DNA of 64,000 nt from Brevinema_A sp051649605 (GTDB lineage Bacteria; Spirochaetota; Brevinematia; Brevinematales; Brevinemataceae): positions 124,001 to 188,000 of the forward strand of contig JBOFHK010000017.1 in assembly GCA_051649605.1 (NCBI GenBank), in the 5' to 3' direction. Below the pieces are notes generated by a model that had not been told where the DNA came from, made no database searches, and worked only from the letters and a program-made list of their open reading frames with translations. The position numbers and the translations under genes were made by a program. Shown here in pieces: positions 53,571-62,894 of the stretch; position 1 is the stretch's first letter; each line of letters opens with the position of its first letter.

Positions 53571-55010
53571 TTATTGGAGTTTATCAATCAAAATTTTATT
53601 GGTAAGCTCGGGGTTGGCTTGTCCTTTGGTAATCTTCATTACTTGACCAACAAAAAACCCAAACAACTTATCTTTCCCTGATTTGAATTGTTCTACTTGT
53701 TTAGGATTTTCTATTAAAATTGTATCAATAATTTGCTCTAATTCGTTTGCATTGCTGACTTGTTTTAATCCTTTTTCTTCGACTAGTAGAGAGGGCATTT
53801 TACCTGTTTGAAGCATATCATCAAAGAGATCTTTTGCAATTTTTCCACTAATCACCGCTTCTTTAATGAGGCTCAGTAGTTCGGCAGTAGCTTCAGAGGA
53901 GATTTTTTGGCTAAATTCTCCAGCGGTAAGTTTATGTTCATTCATTCTACTCATCATCTCGGTGAGAATCCAATTGGCTGTTTTTTTTGCATCTTGACTA
54001 GTTTTTGCAAGGGTTTGTTCAAAATAATCTGATATTTCCTGATCATCTGCTAAGATGATGCAGTTTTTTAAAGGAAGATGTAATTCTTGATAGTAACGCA
54101 TTCTTTTAGTAAAAGGATGCTCTGGGAGTTGCATTGCTAGTTCTTGGACTAGTGTTTGAGTAATGCGAATAGGAGGAAGATCAGGATCAAGGAAATAACG
54201 ATACTCAGCGGCAACATTCTTGGATCTCATACCTTGGGTAATATTTTTATTGGCATCGTAGAGACGGGTTTCTTGTTCAATTTGTCCTCCCGACTCCAAA
54301 ATATTAATTTGCCGTTCAATTTCGTAATCAATTGCTTTACGAATCCCATTGAAAGAATTTAAATTTTTAATTTCTACTTTGGTACCGAATTGTGATGCAC
54401 CGATTTTTCGTACAGAAATATTTGCATCACAACGAAGAGATCCTTCTTCTAAATTGACATTGCTAACATTGATAGATTTCATAATAGTACGTAATTCTCG
54501 GAGATAAAAATACGCTTCTTCCGAACTACGAATATCAGGCTCGGAGACGATTTCCAAGAGAGGAGTTCCCGCTCTATTAAGATCGACACGGCTAAAATCT
54601 TCATGGTCGTTATGGGTCAGCTTACCAGCGTCTTCTTCTAAATGAAGATGATGAATCCTAATATCTTTTTGTGTGCCATCTTCGAGGTGTACAGATACTT
54701 GTCCTCCTGTTACGATGGGGTAGGTATTTTGAGTGATTTGGTATCCTTTTGGCAGGTCAGGATAGAAATAGTTTTTTCTGTCAAATTGAGAAAATAGATT
54801 AATTTTGGCTTGTAATGCCAACCCTGCTAAGATTGCTTTGTGGAGAGCGACCTGATTTAATACAGGAAGTGTCCCTGGATGTCCTAAACAAATAGGACAA
54901 ATTGCTGTATTAGGTTGTTCTCCAAAGGTCAGGGGGCAGGAACAGAAAGCTTTTGTATTGGTATTTAGTTGGACATGTACTTCTAATCCGATCACTGATT
55001 CATAGCTCAT
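53571..55010 (-). CDS. gatB: Aspartyl/glutamyl-tRNA amidotransferase subunit B
   Basis: Activates misacylated Glu-tRNA-Gln (and Asp-tRNA-Asn) for amidation. The 479 residues have the EVHVQLNT start, the CPICLGHPGTLP zinc motif, DLNRAGTPLLEIVSEPD and a C-terminal tail domain. A tRNA-Gln gene occurs in this window. gatA and gatC are not here. GAGGAGA precedes the ATG. Confidence 0.97.
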   Translation of the reverse strand: MSYESVIGLEVHVQLNTNTKAFCSCPLTFGEQPNTAICPICLGHPGTLPVLNQVALHKAILAGLALQAKINLFSQFDRKNYFYPDLPKGYQITQNTYPIVTGGQVSVHLEDGTQKDIRIHHLHLEEDAGKLTHNDHEDFSRVDLNRAGTPLLEIVSEPDIRSSEEAYFYLRELRTIMKSINVSNVNLEEGSLRCDANISVRKIGASQFGTKVEIKNLNSFNGIRKAIDYEIERQINILESGGQIEQETRLYDANKNITQGMRSKNVAAEYRYFLDPDLPPIRITQTLVQELAMQLPEHPFTKRMRYYQELHLPLKNCIILADDQEISDYFEQTLAKTSQDAKKTANWILTEMMSRMNEHKLTAGEFSQKISSEATAELLSLIKEAVISGKIAKDLFDDMLQTGKMPSLLVEEKGLKQVSNANELEQIIDTILIENPKQVEQFKSGKDKLFGFFVGQVMKITKGQANPELTNKILIDKLQ

Positions 55011-55042
55011 CAGACTCTCCTCGTATGATAAATAATCAAAAT

Positions 55043-55071
55043 ATTATAGCATAAATCATAAAAATAGTAAA
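55043..55071 (-). promoter_or_regulatory. Extended -10 promoter of the gatB operon
   Basis: Minus strand TTTACT (55071-55066), 17-base spacer, TGC-TATAAT (TATAAT at 55048-55043 with TGC just upstream). Confidence 0.65.
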
Positions 55072-55133
55072 GAATACGGGTATTTGAATCTTATTAAATT
55101 ACACTAAACACACTGTTGATAGTAATACTTGAA

Positions 55134-57044
55134 TTACTGATCTAAAAAATTGTAGATCAGTAAACTATTTGCATTCCTTCTAATAGGAATAGAAATTAAA
55201 GCAATTTTTTGAGAATCTTTAAGGATAAAAGCATTAATAAACCATAAATTTTCATTAATTATAGTGGTAGAATCCCAACTTAATTTGATATTATCCATTT
55301 GAAAAGCAGATAATTTTTTTTCAGCAAGTTCTGATAAGATAAGTTTTCGTTGATCTGCTGTCGTTTTTTTTGTGTTTAAACTATAAATTAAGGCTCTTCC
55401 TATATTTTGCTGAGAGATAAAATTATCGCTAAGTTTTTCTTCGATAATATCTAAGGGAGAGGTACTTTGGATAGTACTAATATTACCAATTAAGTTGGTT
55501 TCCCAAATTTCTTCCTGAGGGATTCGTAGAGTAATACGGTTGGTATTATCGTTATTGTCGATCCACGATAGAGTGCCAAACCACGTAAAAGGATAGCTAT
55601 GAGCTATAGAAAGAAAGGAAGATTCGACAAGAAGTTGGGCAATTTTTTTTCGTTTGAAAAAGGTTTCGTTAGTTACAATAATATTAAAATTAGTTTTTTT
55701 GGCTTGTAAAGAACTATTATACAGAATATTCTTAGAGGAAGGATGCTGAAAATTTTGTAGTAGTGTGGTATCGTAAGAGTTTTGTGAACTGCCTTGAACT
55801 TTATGTTGGTGAATCGTATCAAATACATCTTGTCTTGTGTATTCAATAAATTGGTATTTTTCTACGAGGGTATCTGTTAGAGTAATACTGTCGATTTGGG
55901 AATATTCTGCAGCATTATATAACAAACTAATATTTGATAAAAATTCCCAAAGATAGTTATAAAGTTTGGTGATATGTAAATTTTGAAGATAAAATCGTGT
56001 GCGGATAGCAATTTTTTTACCCCATTCGGGATTTTTTAGAGTAATTAATTGCCAAGAAAGGTATTGAACGAGGCTTTCCATAAAAAGTTGTTCTTGATTG
56101 TTATGCTTTGTTAAACCTGGAAAAAAACTATGGTATAGTTCATGGATGAGGACTTCGACAAGCTGTTCTTGTTGACTGTTCCAAGATTGGTAGTTCTGTT
56201 CTTCGGTATTGATAAGATCGATAATAGAATTGTTGACCAAGAACATATTGCCTAAGAACTCCCCTTCAATTTCATAATTTGTATGAGCAGGGATAACAAT
56301 ATCAATCGGTACGATATGAATTTCACTAAGAGGAAAAAAACGATGTTTTGCTTGAATAGTCTTCCAAAAAGGTTGAAATTTTTGGTAAATAGTTTCTTGG
56401 AATTTAATATTACTGCTGTAAACGTTAATGTTATTTTGAGAACTGTGTATTAAATCAGTAACAATCAAACTAGCTCCTGGTGATATTTGTTTTAGTTCAT
56501 TTTTCCAAGTACTTAATTTTTGATTTACAATAGTAACTTCTTCAACTTTTTTTCCACCCATAATACTGTTGAGATGAAGAGGGGTTTTGACTGTAAGTTC
56601 AAAATTAACATCGTTATCTTTAATAGGATAAGGAAACCAAAACTGTCGGACATCTAAAAATACATAGTTAGGAGAAATGGTAAAGCGAGGGTTGGTATTT
56701 TGTGCATTAATCGAAAATCGTATAGAGATTGCTGTACGATTGTTTAGGGAAATTTTTTGTTCTAACCCGACGGTAACAATCCTATAGTTGAACCCTTCTT
56801 GAATATCAAGGAAGGCTTGGGCATTGTTATGGCTTACTGATAAAATATTGACAGAAGGGTGGATAAAAAATGTCCAAGTATTCTGTTCTTTGGTACTTTC
56901 ATTTTTTAAGGTATATATAAAATCACCATGAATATTTGTTTCAAAAACGGTAATATTTCCTCTAATAGATAAAGTGTTAAATTGAGCAAAAACAACAGAT
57001 ACCGGCGTTGAGATAATTAATATTACTAGTAATAGTAGATTCAT
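55134..57044 (-). CDS. Exported HExxH protein, gluzincin-like
   Basis: 636 residues with a signal peptide (MNLLLLVILIISTPVSVVFA), a beta-rich N-terminal half, and HELYH at 301-305 with a following Glu at 323. This resembles the zinc site of M1/M61-type peptidases, but the spacing to the Glu is 17 rather than the usual 18 residues. The N-terminal region resembles the all-beta domain of M1 enzymes. Probably a periplasmic or outer-surface peptidase; substrate unknown. It ends a minus-strand run after parB-like and the ABC exporter. Confidence 0.72.
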   Translation of the reverse strand: MNLLLLVILIISTPVSVVFAQFNTLSIRGNITVFETNIHGDFIYTLKNESTKEQNTWTFFIHPSVNILSVSHNNAQAFLDIQEGFNYRIVTVGLEQKISLNNRTAISIRFSINAQNTNPRFTISPNYVFLDVRQFWFPYPIKDNDVNFELTVKTPLHLNSIMGGKKVEEVTIVNQKLSTWKNELKQISPGASLIVTDLIHSSQNNINVYSSNIKFQETIYQKFQPFWKTIQAKHRFFPLSEIHIVPIDIVIPAHTNYEIEGEFLGNMFLVNNSIIDLINTEEQNYQSWNSQQEQLVEVLIHELYHSFFPGLTKHNNQEQLFMESLVQYLSWQLITLKNPEWGKKIAIRTRFYLQNLHITKLYNYLWEFLSNISLLYNAAEYSQIDSITLTDTLVEKYQFIEYTRQDVFDTIHQHKVQGSSQNSYDTTLLQNFQHPSSKNILYNSSLQAKKTNFNIIVTNETFFKRKKIAQLLVESSFLSIAHSYPFTWFGTLSWIDNNDNTNRITLRIPQEEIWETNLIGNISTIQSTSPLDIIEEKLSDNFISQQNIGRALIYSLNTKKTTADQRKLILSELAEKKLSAFQMDNIKLSWDSTTIINENLWFINAFILKDSQKIALISIPIRRNANSLLIYNFLDQ

Positions 57045-57081
57045 AGTGTTTCCTAATGATATTTATATGGTTTTTATACTA

Positions 57082-57456
57082 CTATTGTAGAGGGAATATT
57101 TTTTTCCAAATATTTTGGAAAAATTCAGATATTTTTAGAAAAATATTATGAGATCTCCGATAACGTTTGATTCCTTCTAATAATTCTTCTTGATCAAAAT
57201 CTTTACGAGTAGTGTTTTCACCGATTTCAATACGAAGAGCGTCGGTATAAGATACATCTTTGACCAATACATCAACATCCTCCCAACCGAGTTCTTGAAT
57301 AGCTCTTAAGCGTCTTTCCCCTGCAATAAGGTGATTGTTGTTATCGATAATAATAGGCTGTAAGAGTCCATATTTTTGGATACTTTCTTTAAGTTGGCTA
57401 ATATCTCCTAAATCTTTACGGATGCGATCTTGAATAATGATGTCTTGGACTTTCAT
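57082..57456 (-). CDS. Stand-alone ParB N-terminal (ParB/Srx fold) domain protein
   Basis: 124 residues from ATG at 57456 (GAGG seven bases upstream; the ATG two codons earlier is too close). Contains LKESIQKYGLLQPIIID and the ParB box GERRLRAIQELG, then ENTTRKDF. The helix-turn-helix and dimer domains of true ParB are absent. It may be a CTPase-like switch or a broken ParB; the gene itself is intact. The tail after residue 100 is hydrophobic and basic. Confidence 0.78.
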   Translation of the reverse strand: MKVQDIIIQDRIRKDLGDISQLKESIQKYGLLQPIIIDNNNHLIAGERRLRAIQELGWEDVDVLVKDVSYTDALRIEIGENTTRKDFDQEELLEGIKRYRRSHNIFLKISEFFQNIWKKIFPLQ

Positions 57457-57473
57457 AATCATACCTCTTTATG

Positions 57474-59186
57474 TTATAGACTATAATATAATTTTTTATA
57501 ATAAGTATCTTGTTGTATTAATTGATGGTGGACACCAACTTCAATAATTTCACCCTCTTTCATGACGATAATTTTATCAGATTTTTCGACGGTAGGTAGT
57601 TTGTGGGCAATTATAATCGTTGTCTGTTGCCCGTAAATATTTTCTAATGCTTTGGTGATTTTTTGTTCAGATTCGTTATCTAAAGCACTGGTTGGTTCAT
57701 CTAAAATCAAGATCGCTGGCTTTCTGAGGATGGCACGGGTTAGAATAATACGTTGTCGCTCCCCCCCTGAAAGATTATTGCCTTGATCGCCGACATGGCG
57801 GAAATATCCATCTGGGTGTTGGGTAATAAATTCGTGTGCAGAAGCTGTTTTTGCAGCTTCGATAATTTCTTCCATAGTGGCATCGTTTTTAGACAGTTTG
57901 ATATTATTGTAGATGGTATCACTAAATAAACTCGTGTCTTGGGAAACAATGGATAAATGAGCTCTAATAGACGCAGAATTGTATTCGGTAATATTTTTGC
58001 CATCAATAAGAATAGATCCTGTATTTGGGGTATAAAATTTGGGGATTAGAGACACTAAAGAACTCTTTCCCGAACCGCTATATCCTATTATTGCTATTGT
58101 TTCTTTAGCTTGAATAGAGAGATTAATATTTTTTAAAACCTGATGCTGGTGATGATAGGCGAACGATACATCTTTAAATTCGATATGGCCACTGATTTTA
58201 TCAAAATATAAAGTATGGTTATCGTGTTCTTCGGGGGTATCGATAATTCGAAAAATTCGTTCCGCAGAAGGACCTAATTTTTTGACTACTAAGATCAGTT
58301 GATTAAAAGAAGAAATTGGTTCAGAAAGAATGATCGCCATGGCAGCAAATTTGGTAACATCGCCTGCGGTAGCGATCCCCATCTGAATCCCTACTGCCCC
58401 TAAAGATAAAATTAAAATAATTGCCGTGATTCCTAAAAAATCAGACATGGGAAGTGCAAGGAGTCTTATTTTAATTTCTTTGTCTGCAAGGGAGAGCTGG
58501 TGCTTATTTTTAGCATGAAATTGGTCTATTTCGATTTTTTCTGAATTAAATCCTTTAATAATTTGGATGTGGCGAATTGTTTCGGTGATTTTTTTGGTGA
58601 GGGAGGCGATATTTTCTTGCATATTAAATCCAATTTTTTGGATGGAAGATCCAATAAACCCCAACAATAATACAATAGTAGGTCCTAAAATTAAAAAATA
58701 TAATGATAATTTCCAATTGAGGATAAACATTGAAGAAACCAAAACAATAACGGTCAAAGGCTGGGCAAGGAGCTGAACCATGACGTTCATAAGGAAACTT
58801 TCGACGAGGGTAATATCATTAGAACTAATAGATAAGAGCTCAGCTCCAGAATTGTTATGGTAATAAGACATGGGAAGTTTAATAATCTTACTATAAAACT
58901 GTTCTCGTAGACGGTGGGAGATCCTAATAGCGAGTTTTCCAGAAAAAAGATACATGGTGTATTGAGCTCCTGACCATAAAAACCCAAAGGCGAACAGGAT
59001 GGCTACATGTTGTAATTGTAACGAAGAATAGTTTTGAGAAATAAAAATATTATTGATAAATTCTCCGATGAGTAATGAAATACCAGTACGTCCTGTTACA
59101 AATAAAATCGCTGCAATACAGGAAATCACAACAAGTAGTTTACAATCACCTAGAAGCATAAATAATCGGCGACTTGGTTTGGTCAA
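57474..59186 (-). CDS. ABC transporter, fused permease and ATPase (MsbA-like)
   Basis: 570 residues: six membrane helices in an ABC exporter domain (1-310) and an ATPase domain with Walker A GYSGSGKSS, Q-loop, signature NLSGGERQR and Walker B ILILDEPTSALD. Start codon is TTG at 59186, with AAAGGAG at good spacing; the first ATG is nine codons later. Lipid, lipid-A-like or peptide export is possible; the cargo is not encoded here. Confidence 0.9.
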   Translation of the reverse strand: MTKPSRRLFMLLGDCKLLVVISCIAAILFVTGRTGISLLIGEFINNIFISQNYSSLQLQHVAILFAFGFLWSGAQYTMYLFSGKLAIRISHRLREQFYSKIIKLPMSYYHNNSGAELLSISSNDITLVESFLMNVMVQLLAQPLTVIVLVSSMFILNWKLSLYFLILGPTIVLLLGFIGSSIQKIGFNMQENIASLTKKITETIRHIQIIKGFNSEKIEIDQFHAKNKHQLSLADKEIKIRLLALPMSDFLGITAIILILSLGAVGIQMGIATAGDVTKFAAMAIILSEPISSFNQLILVVKKLGPSAERIFRIIDTPEEHDNHTLYFDKISGHIEFKDVSFAYHHQHQVLKNINLSIQAKETIAIIGYSGSGKSSLVSLIPKFYTPNTGSILIDGKNITEYNSASIRAHLSIVSQDTSLFSDTIYNNIKLSKNDATMEEIIEAAKTASAHEFITQHPDGYFRHVGDQGNNLSGGERQRIILTRAILRKPAILILDEPTSALDNESEQKITKALENIYGQQTTIIIAHKLPTVEKSDKIIVMKEGEIIEVGVHHQLIQQDTYYKKLYYSL

Positions 59187-59395
59187 TGGATACTCCTTTG
59201 AAGGTGAGTTATTAATATTTTAATCTTGTGAAAATGTTTTTCTTATCTATTAATAATACGATTTAATAGAGAATTTTGCAATATAATTTTCATTTTTCTT
59301 ATAATTTTATTATTATTAAAAAGGAAAAAAAACCGATAATGAATATAATAACTATTTTAATTATAGTAACATCCTATTTTAAGAGGTCTTCACGT

Positions 59396-60826
59396 ATGAA
59401 ACATATTTTATTAATTGTTATTATGGTACTAGAAGTACCAATAGTTTTTGCAAAAGATAAAATAGCTCCTTATGTTTTGGATGGTGCTGTTGTTATTTAT
59501 ATGGTTGATGTAGCACAAGGCGTAAATCTATGGTCAACTATTATAAAAAAAACAAAAACAATCGAAGCAGATAATATCAAAAATCGATTAAGTACCCAAA
59601 TAGCAGAAAGAATGTCTGTAAATATTTTTGATCCGAAAGGTGCGGAATATTTAGGGATTGATTATTCTGGAGGGATGGCTTATGTCCAGCTCTATTCGGG
59701 TGTCCATTATATGATTTTTACCATGACGAATGAGCGTCTCTTACGTACTAGATTAGATACTCTAGTAGATCCTATACCCTATCGTATCGAAGGAAATTTT
59801 GTAATGTTTTCTAGTACCCCAGAAATTTTAGAGTACTATAACTTCCAAGGCATTACCAAACTTCCAGAATTTAATAAAATTGCTAAGGAATTGTCTTTAT
59901 CTTGGGATAAAAACTTAATCTGGATGGATCCTTCTGTGTTACGATCTCAAGAAGTGTTAAAAAGTACGGTTAAAGCAATGGGAGATAGGATTGCTGGGAC
60001 TTTTAGTGTACAGAATAATAGGATTATTCTTGATACCCTCACTATTTATGATGATCCGCAGGTGAATCAACGCTTGGGAGATAGTCAAAAAGTATCTCCT
60101 GTTCAAAATATGGTATTGTTGGATTATGAATCAGGAGACCCTGGTATTGTTGGACATACTTATGTTAATTTTTCTAATTTTGTTACGATGGTACAGCATA
60201 TCGACCAAGCAGACTACTTATCTACTTTATCAATATTAGAACAATTAAAACAGAATGGGGTAGACATTCAGCAAAGCATTCTTCCTTATATTAAAGGAAG
60301 GCTATCCTATGTTATACGGGCGATGGATCCTTCTAAAAATATTTTTCGCTTTACTGCTAGTTCTGAGATTAGGGATAAAATAGTCTTGAAGCAAAACATT
60401 AATAATATTGTACAGGCGAGTCAACAAAAAGGAATTACTATAAAATATAAAAACCTTTTTACCCAACAGTTTTATGGGTGGGAATTTTCTGATCAAACCT
60501 TGTGGGTGGGTCTTGTAGAAAATCATCTTATTGTGTCTAGTGATGAAACAGATCTTATTAACTTTGTTCAAAATATTTATAATGCCCGTATTGGATTTAT
60601 CAATAAGCTTCCTATTTCTATGCGACGTTTGATTGCCAATCGTACTATTGGTGGTCAAATACTCTTTAAAAATCCTGCTTTTATACAAAATTTTCGTATT
60701 TTAGATTTATTTATCAACTACGATTTACTCGTAGCTCTAAAACAAGTAGAATGGAACTTTACTTTGGTACAAAATCCCAATATTAGCGGTCGTCGAGATA
60801 CAATTTTTATTGACTTTAACGAATAA
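59396..60826 (+). CDS. Exported hypothetical protein
   Basis: From 59396 (AAGAGG upstream) the product is 476 residues with signal peptide MKHILLIVIMVLEVPIVFA. An in-frame ATG at 59276 would add 40 Ile/Asn-rich residues and no good site. The body looks beta-rich with GIDYSGGMAYVQLYSG and repeated hydrophobic strands, and it lacks known catalytic motifs. Predicted periplasmic or envelope protein. The divergent ABC transporter shares its upstream region. I do not recognise the family; DUF3352-like is a weak possibility. Confidence 0.72.
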   Translation: MKHILLIVIMVLEVPIVFAKDKIAPYVLDGAVVIYMVDVAQGVNLWSTIIKKTKTIEADNIKNRLSTQIAERMSVNIFDPKGAEYLGIDYSGGMAYVQLYSGVHYMIFTMTNERLLRTRLDTLVDPIPYRIEGNFVMFSSTPEILEYYNFQGITKLPEFNKIAKELSLSWDKNLIWMDPSVLRSQEVLKSTVKAMGDRIAGTFSVQNNRIILDTLTIYDDPQVNQRLGDSQKVSPVQNMVLLDYESGDPGIVGHTYVNFSNFVTMVQHIDQADYLSTLSILEQLKQNGVDIQQSILPYIKGRLSYVIRAMDPSKNIFRFTASSEIRDKIVLKQNINNIVQASQQKGITIKYKNLFTQQFYGWEFSDQTLWVGLVENHLIVSSDETDLINFVQNIYNARIGFINKLPISMRRLIANRTIGGQILFKNPAFIQNFRILDLFINYDLLVALKQVEWNFTLVQNPNISGRRDTIFIDFNE

Positions 60827-60848
60827 CAAAAAAATAAAAACTCAGTTC

Positions 60849-60877
60849 TTGCTTTTTTTTTGAAATGGTCTTATAAT
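60849..60877 (+). promoter_or_regulatory. Promoter of cheW
   Basis: TTGCTT (60849-60854), 17-base spacer, TATAAT (60872-60877). Not sigma-28-like. Confidence 0.6.
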
Positions 60878-60910
60878 ATTCTATATATATGTGTGAGTGC
60901 AGGTTTTCTT

Positions 60911-61462
60911 ATGGAAAAACAATTTGTTGCTTTTAAAATAGCTTCGTCGTTTTATTGTATTGACATTATGGAAGTACAAGAAGTTATCCGAGAAAGTCAG
61001 ATTACTTCAATGCCTAATTTCCCTTCTTTTGTAGAAGGAGTTATTAATCTACGTGGTACGATAACACCGTTATTGTCGATTGATAAAAGACTTTCGTCGA
61101 CTCTTGAAGATTATCACTTAGAACTGCAAGACGAAGAAGATCCCTTTTTCCCAAAGATGGCTCAATCAGTGCAAGAAAGGGTATCTGCTCAAACAGAAGA
61201 TAAAAAAACAAACTATCCTTTAAAATTAATTATTGTGAATGTAGATTCTGTAACGATAGGACTTTTGGTAGATAATTTGGATAAAATTCTTACAGTAGAA
61301 GATCATCAAATTCAAAGCGCGGAAGGATTAGGTAAATCCACAGGACATAAAATGGTTGCTGGGATTCTTCAGGTGGAAGGGAATATTTATACGGTGTTAG
61401 ATCCGCGTTATATTTTAGAAAATAACGAAACACAACAAATCACAGAACTTTTAAATCAATAA
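60911..61462 (+). CDS. cheW: Chemotaxis coupling protein CheW with insert
   Basis: CheW links receptors to the CheA kinase in chemotaxis arrays. The start at 60911 gives MEKQFVAFKIASSFYCIDI; the upstream in-frame ATG would add an unrelated 17 residues. The 183-residue product has MEVQEVIRESQITSMPNFP and GVINLRGTITPLLSI, and the second half with LLVDNLDKIL. Between the two SH3-like halves, about 35 acidic/polar residues (about 66-105) are inserted, so it is longer than the common 150-165. Confidence 0.92.
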   Translation: MEKQFVAFKIASSFYCIDIMEVQEVIRESQITSMPNFPSFVEGVINLRGTITPLLSIDKRLSSTLEDYHLELQDEEDPFFPKMAQSVQERVSAQTEDKKTNYPLKLIIVNVDSVTIGLLVDNLDKILTVEDHQIQSAEGLGKSTGHKMVAGILQVEGNIYTVLDPRYILENNETQQITELLNQ

Positions 61463-61488
61463 AAAACAATTGTTAAGGGGAACATTCC

Positions 61489-62739
61489 ATGAAAAAACAA
61501 CTACTTATTATGTTATTGCTTGGATTAGTGCAGCTTAATGCACAAGAAACCGTAGAAGAGACAATGGAAACCAACATGGTACAAAATACCGATGTGATGG
61601 ATACGAATATGGGAGAAATGAACGACCAAAACTTTGAAACAGTTCCTGTAACTCCTATGGAGAACACTGCTGTTCAAAATGTAGGTTATACTCTTACGAA
61701 TGGCGATTATATTTACGCTTCTCCAAAAGCTCGTTTTTCCGTTCAAGGGGTAGACGAACAGTCAGGGCTTAAAGAAATATTTGTTTCTATTGATGGGAGT
61801 GACTATGCTCCTTATAAAAACTCGATTGCTTTTAGTACAGAAGGGGATCATTCTTTAAGTTATAAATTTATCGATAGGGTAGGGAATGTTTCTTATTCAA
61901 AAGTTTTTTCTATTACTGTGGATGCAACTGCTCCTAGAGTTTTAGAAGTAGAATTAAATCCTGCTCCTTACTATGCTTCTGGTACAGAATATGTTGGAGT
62001 TAATACAGAGATTTCTTTTCGTGCTTATGATGATATGACAGGACTTGCTTTTGTGGAGTTTGCCTCCCAAGATCAAGAAATGATGCGTTTTGAGAGTAAT
62101 ACTACTTTTGGATCATTAGGTTATACCAATACAAGTGCTCTCTTATTATCGTACCAAGCTACAGATATGGTAAGTAACGTATCCCCTGTGAAATCTCGTT
62201 TCTTTGCTGTTGATGCGACTGCTCCTTCCTTGGATGTTTTTGCAAAAGCTGTTGAAATCGATGGTATTCGTTATATTTCTTCTCGTGATACTATTCAAAT
62301 CGAAGCTTATGATTATGAAACAATGGTTTCAAAAATTATGTATGCGATTAATGACGGAGACTTTAAGTCTTATGATGCTCAAATTGGGATTAATCTTAAA
62401 GAAGCAGGAGAATATGTAATCCAAGCAAAAGCTACAGATATTGTTGGCAATGAAAGTGCTATTGTTGAATACAAAGTTGTTGTTGATATACTATCCCCTA
62501 CTGGAGATATATCATATATTGGAGAAGAAGCATCTTCCCAATATGACCCTTTCGTTGGAGAAGAAGACGCTCCATTGATGGAAACAGAAGCAGATACAGA
62601 AATGGATAATACAACTAACGATATGTCCACAACAGAAATGGATACCGCAATTGACGAAACACCTGCCGTAGAAATGAATGATACAACTGGAGAAATGCCT
62701 GCTGGTACTGCAGTTGATGTGATGGATACCGTTCAATAA
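61489..62739 (+). CDS. OmpL47-type repeat protein with Met/Asp-rich ends
   Basis: 416 residues with signal peptide MKKQLLIMLLLGLVQLNA (near 18). Three imperfect repeats of about 95 residues follow, each with a strand pattern ending in DATAP or similar (VDATAPRVLEVEL, VDATAPSLDVFA, VDILSPTGDI), as in OmpL47/Ig-like beta domains of Leptospira. The N-terminal stretch and the final 60 residues are rich in Met, Asp, Thr and Glu. An envelope or surface role is probable. It follows cheW after 26 bases; functional link unclear. Confidence 0.8.
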   Translation: MKKQLLIMLLLGLVQLNAQETVEETMETNMVQNTDVMDTNMGEMNDQNFETVPVTPMENTAVQNVGYTLTNGDYIYASPKARFSVQGVDEQSGLKEIFVSIDGSDYAPYKNSIAFSTEGDHSLSYKFIDRVGNVSYSKVFSITVDATAPRVLEVELNPAPYYASGTEYVGVNTEISFRAYDDMTGLAFVEFASQDQEMMRFESNTTFGSLGYTNTSALLLSYQATDMVSNVSPVKSRFFAVDATAPSLDVFAKAVEIDGIRYISSRDTIQIEAYDYETMVSKIMYAINDGDFKSYDAQIGINLKEAGEYVIQAKATDIVGNESAIVEYKVVVDILSPTGDISYIGEEASSQYDPFVGEEDAPLMETEADTEMDNTTNDMSTTEMDTAIDETPAVEMNDTTGEMPAGTAVDVMDTVQ

Positions 62740-62823
62740 TATATATTTTATTATTAAAGCGAGTATAATGGGTTACTCAAGTTATTGTATGCCTCAAAGG
62801 GTGTATTTCTTAAAAAAAACTTA

Positions 62824-62853
62824 AGTAAGGGTGATCGTAAGATCACCCTTACT
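62824..62853 (+). promoter_or_regulatory. Strong hairpin upstream of yebC
   Basis: A perfect 13-bp stem (62824-62836 with 62841-62853) closed by the tetraloop GTAA. No T tract follows, so it may be a terminator remnant, a protein or RNA control element, or a 3' protective stem of the upstream gene. Confidence 0.6.
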
Positions 62854-62894
62854 ACTATAAAATTTATAAAAACTGATAAAAGAGGTTGTGGGTT

